Position numbers and translations under genes: made by a program. From assembly GCF_900115005.1 (NCBI RefSeq), contig NZ_FOUY01000023.1:1-64000 (forward strand): a DNA stretch of 64,000 nucleotides. Reading direction: 5' to 3'. The stretch is from Pseudonocardia ammonioxydans (GTDB lineage Bacteria > Actinomycetota > Actinomycetes > Mycobacteriales > Pseudonocardiaceae). This document shows, piece by piece, positions 11,473-20,485 of this stretch (within the stretch, counting starts at the first letter, position 1; every line of letters begins with the position of its first letter). The notes beneath the pieces are model-generated. The model searched no databases and had not been told where the DNA came from. It worked only from the letters and a program-made list of their open reading frames with translations.

Positions 11473-11955
11473 TCAGGGGCGGTTGCCGGCCTGATCGGCG
11501 AGCATCCGCAAACCTGAGAGCATGCCGCCGAACAGGTCCCCCTCCTTGAAGGAGGCGACCATGCTCATCAGCGCGAGCTTCGCGCCCCGGTCCGGCAGGC
11601 GGACCTTCGCCTCGGCACCGGTCACGATCTCCAGCTGGCGCTGCTCGGGGCTGACGGCGACGAGGACGGCCTCGTCGAAGCCCTCGATCCGCCCGTGCAG
11701 GTCCACGGCGCTCTTCCGCGCGTCGGCACCCAGGTCACCCAGGTAGAGCGCGAACCGCAGCCCGGTCTCCCGGCTGGTCAGGGTCAGCGCGTCGTCCAGG
11801 CGGGTGAGCTGGACCGGGGTGAACGGCTGATCGGAGAGCTTGGGCTCCACGAACTGCTCGGCTGTCGACAGACGCCCCGAGGACGTCACCACCGAGCCCT
11901 CGGGCAGCTCGTCCTCGTTGCCCTCGAAGACGGCGACGCCGCTACCACTTGCCAC
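11473..11955 (-). CDS. DUF5130 (TPM-like) protein, possible cytochrome aa3 accessory subunit
   Basis: A 160-residue protein with a TPM/DUF5130-like domain (VQLTRLDDALTLTSRETGLRF, LYLGDLGADAR, VLVAVSPEQRQLEIVTG). The GTG at 11955 follows GAGGAGGT, which decides the start over the longer frame. It overlaps the preceding small membrane-protein gene by 14 bases, so the two are translationally linked. From memory, the homologous neighbouring pair in Mycobacterium smegmatis (near MSMEG_4692/4693, next to pepN) was found as extra subunits of the cytochrome bcc-aa3 supercomplex; assignment here rests on that synteny and should be treated as probable, not shown. Confidence 0.7.
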   Translation of the reverse strand: MASGSGVAVFEGNEDELPEGSVVTSSGRLSTAEQFVEPKLSDQPFTPVQLTRLDDALTLTSRETGLRFALYLGDLGADARKSAVDLHGRIEGFDEAVLVAVSPEQRQLEIVTGAEAKVRLPDRGAKLALMSMVASFKEGDLFGGMLSGLRMLADQAGNRP

Positions 11956-12178
11956 CGGTACCTCCTCGCGCGTCACTGCCGTCGGCCGGGGCGTGGGCCG
12001 CGTGGTGCGCGGCGCCGGCCGGGTTGGCGATCCAGAACAGGGGCTCGTAGGGCCACGGGTCACCCGCGTTGTAGCGGGGGCGGGCGCTCCGGTTCCGCAC
12101 CGCGATCCAGCCCCAGATCGCGAAGTACAGGACAGCCGGCGCGACCACGAAGACCAGCAGGGTTTCGACGACGGTCAC
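11942..12178 (-). CDS. ctaJ: Small single-span membrane protein, probable CtaJ-type aa3 oxidase subunit
   Basis: A 78-residue protein with one N-terminal membrane helix (residues about 5-25, LLVFVVAPAVLYFAIWGW), a short basic stretch and a conserved-looking tail YNAGDPWPYEPLFWIANP followed by a low-complexity end. Size, topology and the PWPYEPLFWIANP segment resemble proteins annotated as aa3-type cytochrome oxidase subunit CtaJ. GTG start at 12178, eleven bases after the DUF2252 stop, and its 3' end overlaps the DUF5130 gene by 14 bases, giving a compact three-gene unit. The call depends on recalled family resemblance and neighbourhood. Confidence 0.6.
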   Translation of the reverse strand: MTVVETLLVFVVAPAVLYFAIWGWIAVRNRSARPRYNAGDPWPYEPLFWIANPAGAAHHAAHAPADGSDARGGTGGKW

Positions 12179-12189
12179 GGGGCCCGAAC

Positions 12190-13620
12190 CTAGCCGATGG
12201 CTCCACCGGGCACCTGCTCAGGTGTCCGATCCGACAGCCGCCCGGACCGGATGGCCCGCAACAGCGCAGCGTGATCGGCCTCGGTCTGGTCGGCGTAGGC
12301 CCGGGCGAAGGTGCACAGGGCGTCGGCGACCTTGCCGCCCTTGCCCAGGTAACCCGCGATCATGGAGGCGCCGGAGGTGCGGGCGTGCCCCTTGGCGAGC
12401 AGCTTCCCGCAGATGTCGGCGTAGTCCGCCAGCGCGGGCGCGTCCAGCGTGTCCGGCACGATGGCGCCCTTCATGTCGCGGAACTGGCGCACGTAGTACT
12501 GACGTCCGGCCACCGTCGTCCACCCCAGCAGCGGGTCGGACACGGTCTGCAGCGCCTGCTGGTACTCGACGACGCGCTGGCCCTGGTGGGCGTGCCAGGC
12601 CTCGTCGCCGTGGACGTAGGGTGCCACGACCGAGCGCCGGGCCTGCTTGAGCTGCAGGAACAGCACGTCGTCCGGGCTGGACCCCTCGCACAGCACGAGG
12701 TACGCGCGCAGCCCGACCGAGCCGACGCCGACGACTTTGTGGGCCACGTCGGTGGCGTGGTAGCCGCCGAGGATCCGCGCCCAGTGCGACGGCAGCGTGG
12801 CGAGGTAGTCGTCGAGCGCGGCGAGGATGCGCTCGGTGCGTTCGTCGTCGGGGTGGGCGATCAGCGGCGGCTCGGTGACGATCCGGCGCTCGCCGCCCTC
12901 GTCGGTGACGAAGCGGGGCAGCGCCCGGTCCGAGGTCCGTCGGCGCGCCCGCTGGGCGGCCTTGTCGATCGCGCGGCGCGCCGTCTTGTGGTCGGCGTCG
13001 GCGCGCAGCGTGTCGACGTTCATGACGTCGAACGAGCGGGCCAGCAGCGGCTGCTCGGCCAGCGTCCACAGGTGCTCGGCGTAGGCGTGCGCGCAGCGGG
13101 CGACGGCCTCCCCGCACTGCTGCTCGGACGCCCCGGAGTCCCGTCCGGCCACCCAGGTGGAGGCGACCAGCCGGCGCAGGTCCCACTCCCAGGCCCCGGG
13201 GTGGGCCTCGTCGAAGTCGTTGAGGTCGAACACGAGCGCACGCTCGGGCGAGGCGTAGAAGCCGAAGTTGCCGAGGTGGGCGTCGCCGCAGATGATCGGG
13301 CGGATGCCGGTCGCGGGCAGCACGGCGGAGTCGGCCGCGTGCAGGGCGGCCGCGCCCCGCAGGAACGCGTGCGGCGAGGTGCTCATCCGCTGGATCCGCA
13401 GCGGGATCAGCTCGGTGACCCGGCCCGCGTTGGTCGCCTCGACCAGGTCGACCGGGTCGACCCGGCGCAGCGCGGGCGACCACGTCGCCAGTGACGAGCG
13501 CGGCGCGGTGGCCCGCAGGTCCTTGCCGACCCGGTAGCGCTCGGCACGCGGGGTCGAACGCCGGTGCAGCGAGCCGAAGGCGCCCCGGTCCGAGCCGGCG
13601 AGCACGGGGTGCGTGGTCAC
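12190..13620 (-). CDS. DUF2252 family protein (kinase-like fold)
   Basis: A 476-residue protein of the DUF2252 family, whose members have an aminoglycoside-phosphotransferase-like fold but no established substrate. Recognisable segments are the N-terminal R-Y-x-VGKDLR region, FLRGAAALHAAD, CGDAHLGNFGFY (a Brenner-like catalytic motif), FDLNDFDEAHPGAWEWDLRRLVAS (metal-binding Asp residues) and KVVGVGSVGLRAY. GTG start at 13620. It is the first gene of a tight leftward unit with the small membrane protein and the DUF5130 protein. Confidence 0.85.
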   Translation of the reverse strand: MTTHPVLAGSDRGAFGSLHRRSTPRAERYRVGKDLRATAPRSSLATWSPALRRVDPVDLVEATNAGRVTELIPLRIQRMSTSPHAFLRGAAALHAADSAVLPATGIRPIICGDAHLGNFGFYASPERALVFDLNDFDEAHPGAWEWDLRRLVASTWVAGRDSGASEQQCGEAVARCAHAYAEHLWTLAEQPLLARSFDVMNVDTLRADADHKTARRAIDKAAQRARRRTSDRALPRFVTDEGGERRIVTEPPLIAHPDDERTERILAALDDYLATLPSHWARILGGYHATDVAHKVVGVGSVGLRAYLVLCEGSSPDDVLFLQLKQARRSVVAPYVHGDEAWHAHQGQRVVEYQQALQTVSDPLLGWTTVAGRQYYVRQFRDMKGAIVPDTLDAPALADYADICGKLLAKGHARTSGASMIAGYLGKGGKVADALCTFARAYADQTEADHAALLRAIRSGRLSDRTPEQVPGGAIG

Positions 13621-13672
13621 GTGCCCGTTCCTACACGCCCGGGGCGTGGTTCCGCGCGGTGGGTCACCCCGT

Positions 13673-15013
13673 TCAGACGTTGCGGCGCCCGAGCGCGCGG
13701 TAGGTCCACCCGGCCGCCTCCCAGGTCTCGCGGTCGAGCGCGTTGCGCCCGTCGAGCACCCGCCGGGTCCGCACGTGCCGCCCGAACGCGGCCGGGTCCA
13801 GCTGCTTGTAGAGCTTCCACTCCGTCAGCAGCAGGACGGCGTCGGCGTTCTCGGCGGCCTCCTCCGGCGTCTCGACGAAGTCGAGCTGGGACCAGTGCTT
13901 GCGCACGTTGTCCCCCGCCTGCGGATCGGTGACCCGCACGGTGGCGCCCTGCAGCTGCAGCTGCGCGGCCACGTTGAGCGCCGGGGAGTCCCGGATGTCG
14001 TCGGAGTCCGGCTTGAACGCCGCCCCCAGCACCGCGATCCGCTTGCCGAGCAGCGAGTCGTCACACACCTGCCGGGCGAGCTCGACCATCCGGATCCGGC
14101 GCCGCATGTTGATGTTGTCGACCTCGCGCAGGAACGTCAGCGCCTGGTCGGCCCCCAGCTCGCCGGCCCGGGCCATGAAGGCCCGGATGTCCTTGGGCAG
14201 GCAACCGCCGCCGAAGCCGAGGCCGGCGTTGAGGAACTTGCGGCCGATCCGGTCGTCGTGCCCGATCGCGTCGGCGAGCTGCTTGACGTCGGCGCCGGTC
14301 GCCTCGCACAGCTCGGCCATCGCGTTGATGAACGAGATCTTGGTGGCCAGGAACGAGTTCGCCGCGGTCTTGACCATCTCGGCGGTCGCGTAGTCGGTGA
14401 CGACCTTCGGGGTGTCCTCGGCGACGATCCGTGCGTAGACGCGGTCGAGCCGGTCCGCGGCCCACTCCCCCGCGGCACCGTCGGGGATGCCGTAGACCAG
14501 CCGGTCGGGATGCAGCGTGTCCTGCACGGCGAAGCCCTCGCGCAGGAACTCCGGGTTCCACGCCAGGACCGCATCGGGCACCCGCTCGGCGACGAGCTCG
14601 GCCAGCCGCGCCGCCGTCCCCACCGGGACGGTCGACTTGCCCGCCACCAGCTCCCCCGGGCCCAGCACGTCCAGCAGGGCCGCCGTCGCCGACTCCACGT
14701 AGGTCAGGTCGGCGGCGTACTCACCGCGCCGCTGCGGGGTGCCGACGCACAGGAAGTGCACCGCCGCCCCGCGGGCCGCGGTGATGTCCGAGGAGAACGT
14801 CAGCCGGCCGGAGTCCAGCGACCGCCGCAGCAGCTCGGAGAACCCCGGCTCGAAGAACGGGACCCGCCCGGCCGCGAGGGCCTCGGCCTTCTCGACGTCG
14901 ACCTCGATGCCGACCACCTCGTGGCCGAGCTCGGCCATCGACGCCGCGTGCACCGCGCCGAGATAGCCGCAGCCGATGACCGAGAGCTTCAGCGGCTGGT
15001 TGCTGTCCGACAT
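13673..15013 (-). CDS. UDP-glucose 6-dehydrogenase
   Basis: A 446-residue cytoplasmic enzyme that oxidises UDP-glucose to UDP-glucuronate with two NAD+. The N-terminal Rossmann domain starts with SVIGCGYLGAVHAA; the middle domain carries the catalytic cysteine Cys271 in FGGGCLPKD, with the preceding Lys and Asn (MVKTAANSFLATKISF). The C-terminal UDP-binding domain begins near GKRIAVLGAAFKPDSDDIR. Length is normal for the Ugd/TuaD class. It sits just behind rmlC on the same strand, so glucuronate and rhamnose donors are probably supplied together for surface polysaccharide. ATG at 15013. Confidence 0.95.
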   Translation of the reverse strand: MSDSNQPLKLSVIGCGYLGAVHAASMAELGHEVVGIEVDVEKAEALAAGRVPFFEPGFSELLRRSLDSGRLTFSSDITAARGAAVHFLCVGTPQRRGEYAADLTYVESATAALLDVLGPGELVAGKSTVPVGTAARLAELVAERVPDAVLAWNPEFLREGFAVQDTLHPDRLVYGIPDGAAGEWAADRLDRVYARIVAEDTPKVVTDYATAEMVKTAANSFLATKISFINAMAELCEATGADVKQLADAIGHDDRIGRKFLNAGLGFGGGCLPKDIRAFMARAGELGADQALTFLREVDNINMRRRIRMVELARQVCDDSLLGKRIAVLGAAFKPDSDDIRDSPALNVAAQLQLQGATVRVTDPQAGDNVRKHWSQLDFVETPEEAAENADAVLLLTEWKLYKQLDPAAFGRHVRTRRVLDGRNALDRETWEAAGWTYRALGRRNV

Positions 15014-15022
15014 GGGCGGAGA

Positions 15023-15628
15023 CTAACGGCCCGCCCGGAGCCGGTCGTACCGGGCGTCACACAGGTCGCGCGTGGGTAACATCCCGCTGACCAGCGCGTG
15101 CTGCAGCGTCACGGCGTCGCGGTCCTTGTCGGACAGCACCGGTTCCAGGTCGTCGGCCCAGGGCAGCGCGAGATCGGGGTCGAGCGGGCTGATGCCGTGC
15201 TCGGCCGCCGGGGCGTACGGGGTCGAGCACAGGTACTCGACGGTCGTGCCGTCGGCCAGCGCCTGGAACGCGTGCCCGAGACCCTCGGCCAGGTAGACCG
15301 CCCGGGGCTCCGCCGCATCGAGGTCGACGGCGACGTGCTCGCCGAACGTCGCCGACCCCACCCGCAGGTCCACGATCACGTCCCGGACGGCGCCGGCGGC
15401 CACGTGCAGGTACTTGGCCTGCCCGGGCGGGACGTCGGCGAAGTGCACCCCGCGGATCACGCCCCGGTGCGAGACCGACCGGTTGGTCTGGGCCACGGTC
15501 AGCTCGAACCCGAGCGCCTCGCGGAACGCCGGCCCCTGGAACGGCGCGGTGAACGAGCCGCGGTGGTCCGGGAACGTCGGCGGCTCGAACAGCCAGGCGC
15601 CGTCGATGGCGAGTTCGGTCGCTCTCAC
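15023..15628 (-). CDS. rmlC: dTDP-4-dehydrorhamnose 3,5-epimerase
   Basis: A 201-residue cupin epimerase, third step of dTDP-L-rhamnose synthesis. Typical segments are FPDHRGSFTAPF, the catalytic-His region RGVIRGVHF, KYLHVAAGAVRDVIVDLR and VYLAEGLGHAFQAL. The GTG at 15628 overlaps the rmlB stop as GTGA, so the two are translationally coupled. The open frame reads on upstream only as antisense-frame continuation within rmlB. The C-terminal 30 residues (LLPTRDLCDARYDRLR) are a usual actinobacterial extension. Confidence 0.95.
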   Translation of the reverse strand: MRATELAIDGAWLFEPPTFPDHRGSFTAPFQGPAFREALGFELTVAQTNRSVSHRGVIRGVHFADVPPGQAKYLHVAAGAVRDVIVDLRVGSATFGEHVAVDLDAAEPRAVYLAEGLGHAFQALADGTTVEYLCSTPYAPAAEHGISPLDPDLALPWADDLEPVLSDKDRDAVTLQHALVSGMLPTRDLCDARYDRLRAGR

Positions 15629-16611
15629 CGCTGCAGTGCCTCCCACCAGTCGCGGTTCTCGCGGTACCAGGCCACCGTGGACGCCAGGCCCTCCTCGAAC
15701 GGCACCCGCGGCGCGTACCCGAGCTCGTCGCGGATCTTCGACCAGTCCACCGCGTACCGGCGGTCGTGGCCCTTGCGGTCGGGCACCCGCTCGATCATCT
15801 CCTCGCCGGCGCCCACCGCCGCCAGCAGCCGTCCGGTGAGCTCGCGGTTGGACAGCTCGGTGCCGCCACCGATGTTGTAGATCTCGCCCGGGCGGCCCGT
15901 CGCCGCGGCCAGGGCGATGCCGCGGCAGTGGTCGTCGACGTGCAGCCAGTCCCGGACGTTGCCGCCGTCGCCGTAGAGCGGGACCGTGCGCCCCAGCAGC
16001 AGCCGGGTGACGAACAGCGGGACCACCTTCTCCGGGAACTGGTGGGGCCCGTAGTTGTTCGAGCACCGGGTGATCACCGTGTCGAGCCCGTGCGTGCGGT
16101 GGTAGGAGCGGACGAGCAGGTCGGACCCGGCCTTGGCGGCGCTGTAGGGCGAGTTCGGCTCGAGCGGCTCGGTCTCGGCCCACGACCCGTCCTCGATCGA
16201 GCCGTACACCTCGTCGGTGGAGACGTGCACGAACCGGCCCACGCCCAGGTCGAGCGCGGCCTGCAGCAGCACCTGGGTGCCGACCACGTTCGTCGTCACG
16301 AAGTCCGCCGCGCCGGTGATCGAGCGGTCCACGTGGGTCTCCGCGGCGCAGTGCACCACCAGGTCGGCGCCGGTCAGCACCTCGGTGACCCGCTGCGGGT
16401 CCCGGATGTCACCGCGCTCGACCCGCAGCCGCGGGTCGTCGCGCACCGGGTCCAGGTTCTCGATGCGTCCGGCGTAGGTGAAGGCGTCGAGGACGACGAC
16501 TGCGTCGCCCGTCACCCGGCCGCCTCCCATTCCCGGGTAGCCCTGCTCCAGCACCGTCCGCACGAAGTGCGAGCCGATGAAGCCGGCTCCCCCGGTGACC
16601 ACGATCCGCAC
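15625..16611 (-). CDS. rmlB: dTDP-glucose 4,6-dehydratase
   Basis: A 328-residue short-chain dehydrogenase-type enzyme converting dTDP-glucose to dTDP-4-keto-6-deoxyglucose. The NAD motif is TGGAGFIGSHF at the N terminus. The active site has HVSTDEVYG (Thr-Asp-Glu triad) and YSAAKAGSD with the Tyr-x3-Lys pair; RCSNNYGPHQFPEK and GDGGNVRDWLHVDDH are hallmark RmlB motifs. GTG at 16611 after GGAGGGAGGT. It diverges from rmlD across a 71-base promoter gap and is coupled to rmlC by a 4-base overlap. Confidence 0.97.
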   Translation of the reverse strand: MRIVVTGGAGFIGSHFVRTVLEQGYPGMGGGRVTGDAVVVLDAFTYAGRIENLDPVRDDPRLRVERGDIRDPQRVTEVLTGADLVVHCAAETHVDRSITGAADFVTTNVVGTQVLLQAALDLGVGRFVHVSTDEVYGSIEDGSWAETEPLEPNSPYSAAKAGSDLLVRSYHRTHGLDTVITRCSNNYGPHQFPEKVVPLFVTRLLLGRTVPLYGDGGNVRDWLHVDDHCRGIALAAATGRPGEIYNIGGGTELSNRELTGRLLAAVGAGEEMIERVPDRKGHDRRYAVDWSKIRDELGYAPRVPFEEGLASTVAWYRENRDWWEALQR

Positions 16612-16682
16612 CCGGACCTCCCTCCTCCCGCTCCCGGCCAGCGTGTCAGAGTCGCCGGGTCCGACGGTGAGGAGGTGGGCGC

Positions 16683-17531
16683 GTGCGCGCGTGCGTGGTG
16701 GGTGCGGACGGGCAGCTCGGCCGGGCCCTCGTGGCGGCGCTGCCGGGGGCGGTGGCCCTGAACCGGGCCGGACTGGACATCGCCGACGCCGAGGCCGTCG
16801 CCGGCCACGACTTCACCGGTGTCGACGTGGTGTTCAACGCCGCCGCCCACACCGCCGTCGACCGGGCGGAGACCGAGCCGGCCGCGGCGTGGCGGGCGAA
16901 CGCGCTCGGCCCCGCGCACCTCGCGGCGGCGGCCGCCCGGCACGGCTTCACCCTGGTGCACGTCTCGACCGAGTACGTCTTCGACGGCACCGCGACCGGC
17001 CCGATGCCCGAGGAGACCCCGCTCGCCCCGCTGGGCGTGTACGGCGCGTCGAAGGCGGCCGGGGAGCTCGCGGTGCGCGCGGCCCCCCGGTACGTGATCG
17101 CCCGCACCAGCTGGGTGGTCGGCGACGGCGGCAACTTCGTCGCCACGATGGCCCGCCTGGCCCGCGACGGCGTCCGCCCGAGCGTCGTCGACGACCAGGT
17201 CGGGCGGCCCACGTTCACCCGCGACCTCGCCGCCGCCCTGATCGCGCTGGCCGAGCGGGAACCGGGCGTCTACCACGTGACCAACGACGGCGAGCCGGTC
17301 AGCTGGTACGGCCTGGCGACCGAGGTGTTCATCCGCTGCGGCCGCTCCCCCGGCGACGTCACGCCGGTCTCGACCGCCGAGTACGGCGCCCTCCAGAGCA
17401 GGGCCGGCACGCCGCCGCCGGCTCACCGGCCGGCGAACTCGGTGCTGGACCTGAGCCGGCTCACCCGGGCCGGGGTGACGATGCCGCCGTGGCGCGACGC
17501 GCTCGACGAGCACCTGGGAGCCGGCCGGTGA
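16683..17531 (+). CDS. rmlD: dTDP-4-dehydrorhamnose reductase
   Basis: A 282-residue NAD(P)H-dependent reductase, the last step to dTDP-L-rhamnose. The nucleotide motif is GADGQLGRAL; NAAAHTAVDRAE, VSTEYVFDG and the catalytic YGASKAAGE are all present, as is the substrate loop VDDQVGRPTFTRDLA. GTG at 16683 after GAGGAGGTGG. It overlaps the rmlA start by four bases (GTGA). Confidence 0.95.
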   Translation: MRACVVGADGQLGRALVAALPGAVALNRAGLDIADAEAVAGHDFTGVDVVFNAAAHTAVDRAETEPAAAWRANALGPAHLAAAAARHGFTLVHVSTEYVFDGTATGPMPEETPLAPLGVYGASKAAGELAVRAAPRYVIARTSWVVGDGGNFVATMARLARDGVRPSVVDDQVGRPTFTRDLAAALIALAEREPGVYHVTNDGEPVSWYGLATEVFIRCGRSPGDVTPVSTAEYGALQSRAGTPPPAHRPANSVLDLSRLTRAGVTMPPWRDALDEHLGAGR

Positions 17532-18421
17532 AGGGGATCGTGCTCGCCGGCGGGTCCGGCAGCAGGCTCGCCCCGATCACCCGGGCGGTGTCGAAGCAGC
17601 TGCTGCCCGTCTACGACAAGCCGATGATCTACCACCCGCTGACCACGCTGATGCTGGCCGGCGTCCGCGAGATCCTGCTGATCTCCACCCCGCACGACCT
17701 TCCCGGTTTCCAGCGACTCCTCGGCGACGGCGGCGAGCTCGGCCTCGAGATCACCTACGCGGCGCAGGACCGGCCCAACGGGCTGGCCGAGGCCTACCGC
17801 ATCGGCGCCGACCACGTCCGCGGCGGTCCGTCGGCACTCGTGCTGGGCGACAACATCTTCCACGGCGCCTCGTTCGGCGACCTGCTCCGCCGCCGGGTCG
17901 CCCAGGTGGTCTCGGGCGAGGCCGGCTGCGTGCTGTTCGGCTACCCGGTGCGCGACCCGCAGCGCTACGGCGTCGGCGAGGCCGGCCCGGACGGGCGGCT
18001 GCTCTCGATCGAGGAGAAGCCCGAGCACCCCCGCTCGGACCGCGCCATCACCGGCCTCTACCTCTACGACGCCGACGTCGTCGACATCGCCGCCGGCATC
18101 GCCCCGTCCGCCCGCGGCGAGCTGGAGATCACCGACGTCAACCGGGTCTACCTCGACCGCGGCCGCGCCCACCTGCAGGACCTCGGCCGCGGGTTCGCCT
18201 GGCTCGACACCGGCACGCACGAGTCGCTGATGGAGGCCGGGCAGTACGTGCGGGTGCTGGAGAACCGCCAGGGCGTGCGGATCGCGTGCGTGGAGGAGGT
18301 CGCGCTGCGGATGGGCTTCATCGACGCCGACACCTGCCATGCGCTGGGCGAGCGCCAGGCCGGGTCGGGGTACGGCGAGTACGTGATGGGAGTGGCCGAG
18401 CAGTTCCGCCGCCGCGCCTGA
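17528..18421 (+). CDS. rmlA: Glucose-1-phosphate thymidylyltransferase
   Basis: A 297-residue nucleotidyltransferase making dTDP-glucose from glucose-1-phosphate and dTTP. The signature GGSGSRLAPITRAVSKQLLP starts at residue 8; GDNIFHG, IEEKPEHPRS, WLDTGTHESL and the C-terminal RMGFID complete the family pattern. GTG at 17528 overlaps the rmlD stop, so translation is coupled. The four rml genes are complete within 3.4 kb, arranged as two divergent pairs. Confidence 0.97.
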   Translation: MKGIVLAGGSGSRLAPITRAVSKQLLPVYDKPMIYHPLTTLMLAGVREILLISTPHDLPGFQRLLGDGGELGLEITYAAQDRPNGLAEAYRIGADHVRGGPSALVLGDNIFHGASFGDLLRRRVAQVVSGEAGCVLFGYPVRDPQRYGVGEAGPDGRLLSIEEKPEHPRSDRAITGLYLYDADVVDIAAGIAPSARGELEITDVNRVYLDRGRAHLQDLGRGFAWLDTGTHESLMEAGQYVRVLENRQGVRIACVEEVALRMGFIDADTCHALGERQAGSGYGEYVMGVAEQFRRRA

Positions 18422-18425
18422 CAGG

Positions 18426-20381
18426 GTGGAGATCGTGACCGGTCGCCTGCAGCACTCCCTGTTCCGGCTCGGTCAGTGGCTCCTCGGCCACCGCAGCGGT
18501 CCCGAGGGCGACATCGAGCCCGGCCTGTCCGTGGTCGGGAAGGACGCGGGCACCCGGCACGTGCGGCTGTGGATCGGCACGCTGGTGCACGGCTGCGACG
18601 CCGAGACCCTCGAGGCCACGGTGAGGGTCACCGGCGCGGTCGGCGACGCGCAGGTCACGACGACGCTGCTGCGGTTCGGCTTCGACAGCGAGCGGGCGGT
18701 GACCGGCTGGCGGGCGAGCACCCGGTTCTTCCACGGCCACGTCGTCGTCGACCACCTGACCGCCGACGCGTGGGGCGAGGCCACCGTCGAGCTCGCCCCG
18801 GTCGCCGGGCTGCGCCCCGAGCACCGCCGGGCGTCCTGCCGGGTGCGGACGCTGCCCGCGCGGATCGCCGTCGGCTCGTCGCTGACCGCACTCGTCGCGT
18901 CCTGCTACGACGCCGACACCGACACCACCAACGCCCTCGACGCGGCGTTCCGGCACCTGCGCGACCACGTCGCCGAGCCGGACCTCGCGCTGCTCACCGG
19001 CGACCAGGTCTACGCCGACGCGCCGGCGAAGTTCTACGCGACGATGGCGCGCAGCACCCCGCGGACCTACGGGCTGCTCGAGTACTGGACGTCGTGGGGC
19101 ATGCAGCGCTACGGCGAGCACCGCCATCTGGGGATGCGCGCGCTGCTGGGCCACGGGCCGCACTGGTTCCTGCCCGACGACCACGAGTTCTGGAACAACT
19201 GGCCGCACGCCTCGGTGACCGCGCGGCACTCCTACGCCAACATCGTCCGGGCCGGGCGCGGCAGCCTGCGCCGCCGGCTCGCGGCGTGGCGCCACCGGCC
19301 CGGGGACGAGGTGCCGTACCCGCAGGACCCGGGCCCGCCGCCGTCGGACCCGCTGGTGCAGAGCTACCACCCGCCGCACCCCGACGAGTGGGACGCGTGG
19401 GGGCGCAGTGCGTTCGACCTGTACGGCTCATTCCAGACGCCGAGCGTGCGCGACCGCGACACCGGCCGGATCACCCGCGGAGAGCTCGACGACGACCCGG
19501 CCGCGGACCCGCACCGTCCGCCGCGCCACGGCCCGCCCGGCGAGGTGCACCGGCCGCTGAACCAGCTGGTGCAGCGGGTCGATCTCGACGAGGTGCAGAT
19601 CGCCCTGCTCGACACCCGCACCCGGCGTACCCGCCGCACCGACGACCCGCGGTACTCGGCGTTCGTCGACCCCGGTCATCTCGACCAGGTGCTCGCGATC
19701 GCCGCCGAGGCCCCGATCCTGGTGCTGGTCGCCCCGCAGCCGATGCTCGTGCCGCCGTACCGGACGCGGCTGCGCGACCGCCCGCTCGGCGCGCGAGTGG
19801 AACGGGCCCTCGACCTACAGATCGCCGACTACCCCGAGCAGTACGCCCGGTTCTGGGACGGGCTGGTCGCGGCCCGCGACGGCCGCCCGACGGTCACGGT
19901 CGGCGGCGACATCCACTCCAGCTACGTCGGACACGCGCCGTCGCTGCCGCTGCTCGAGGTGGTGTCCTCGCCGATGTCGCTGGTGGCAGGCGCGACCCTG
20001 CCGGACACGCTGTTCGCCGCGCCCGCCCGGCTCCTGCGGTCGCTGGCCGGTGGGTCGGCCCAGCGGGATCCGTACGCGGCGGGCGAGCCGCTGGCCCGCA
20101 TCGACGACCTGCGCAGCCGCGGCGTTGTCGGTGACGCCGGTGACGCCGGTGATGCCGCGGTCTCGCTGGCCGGGCTCGGCCGCGGCAACCCCGAGGGGCT
20201 CGGCCTGCTCTCGCTGGACCGCCCGGAGGAGCACCGGTTCGTGCTCACCGCCGCGCTGCACCTGCGGGCGTCACTGGCGGCCGGGCACACCGACGGGGTC
20301 CGGGAGGTCTCGGTTGAGCTGCGCACCGACCGGCGCGGACCGGATGCGATGAGCGCACCCTCGGTGGCCCCGGCGCGGTAG
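18426..20381 (+). CDS. PhoD-like alkaline phosphatase/phosphodiesterase family protein
   Basis: A 651-residue protein of the alkaline phosphatase D metallophosphoesterase superfamily. After an N-terminal beta domain (residues 1-155) come the metal-site motifs LTGDQVYADAP, LPDDHEFWNNWP and VGGDIHSSYVGH. No signal peptide or Tat motif is evident, unlike secreted PhoD, so it may be cytoplasmic. Start is either GTG 18426 or GTG 18435; GGGTGGAG lies just before both and I kept the longer. It follows rmlA by four bases, so it may be read through from the rml genes. Substrate is unknown. Confidence 0.75.
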   Translation: MEIVTGRLQHSLFRLGQWLLGHRSGPEGDIEPGLSVVGKDAGTRHVRLWIGTLVHGCDAETLEATVRVTGAVGDAQVTTTLLRFGFDSERAVTGWRASTRFFHGHVVVDHLTADAWGEATVELAPVAGLRPEHRRASCRVRTLPARIAVGSSLTALVASCYDADTDTTNALDAAFRHLRDHVAEPDLALLTGDQVYADAPAKFYATMARSTPRTYGLLEYWTSWGMQRYGEHRHLGMRALLGHGPHWFLPDDHEFWNNWPHASVTARHSYANIVRAGRGSLRRRLAAWRHRPGDEVPYPQDPGPPPSDPLVQSYHPPHPDEWDAWGRSAFDLYGSFQTPSVRDRDTGRITRGELDDDPAADPHRPPRHGPPGEVHRPLNQLVQRVDLDEVQIALLDTRTRRTRRTDDPRYSAFVDPGHLDQVLAIAAEAPILVLVAPQPMLVPPYRTRLRDRPLGARVERALDLQIADYPEQYARFWDGLVAARDGRPTVTVGGDIHSSYVGHAPSLPLLEVVSSPMSLVAGATLPDTLFAAPARLLRSLAGGSAQRDPYAAGEPLARIDDLRSRGVVGDAGDAGDAAVSLAGLGRGNPEGLGLLSLDRPEEHRFVLTAALHLRASLAAGHTDGVREVSVELRTDRRGPDAMSAPSVAPAR

Positions 20382-20387
20382 CGGGGA

Positions 20388-20443
20388 TCACGGATCCGGC
20401 GTCGATCCGGACATCCTCGGCCGCATTCGCTCCCGATCCGTGA
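20388..20443. terminator. Spaced 9-base inverted repeat after the PhoD-like gene
   Basis: TCACGGATC (20388-20396) and its complement GATCCGTGA (20435-20443) frame 38 bases between the PhoD-like gene and the Uma2 gene. It could be a weak terminator or an operator for the Uma2 gene; position alone cannot tell. Confidence 0.35.
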
Positions 20444-20485
20444 CCTCCCGGGTCGTGCCACACTTCCCGGAACGAGGAGGCCCGA

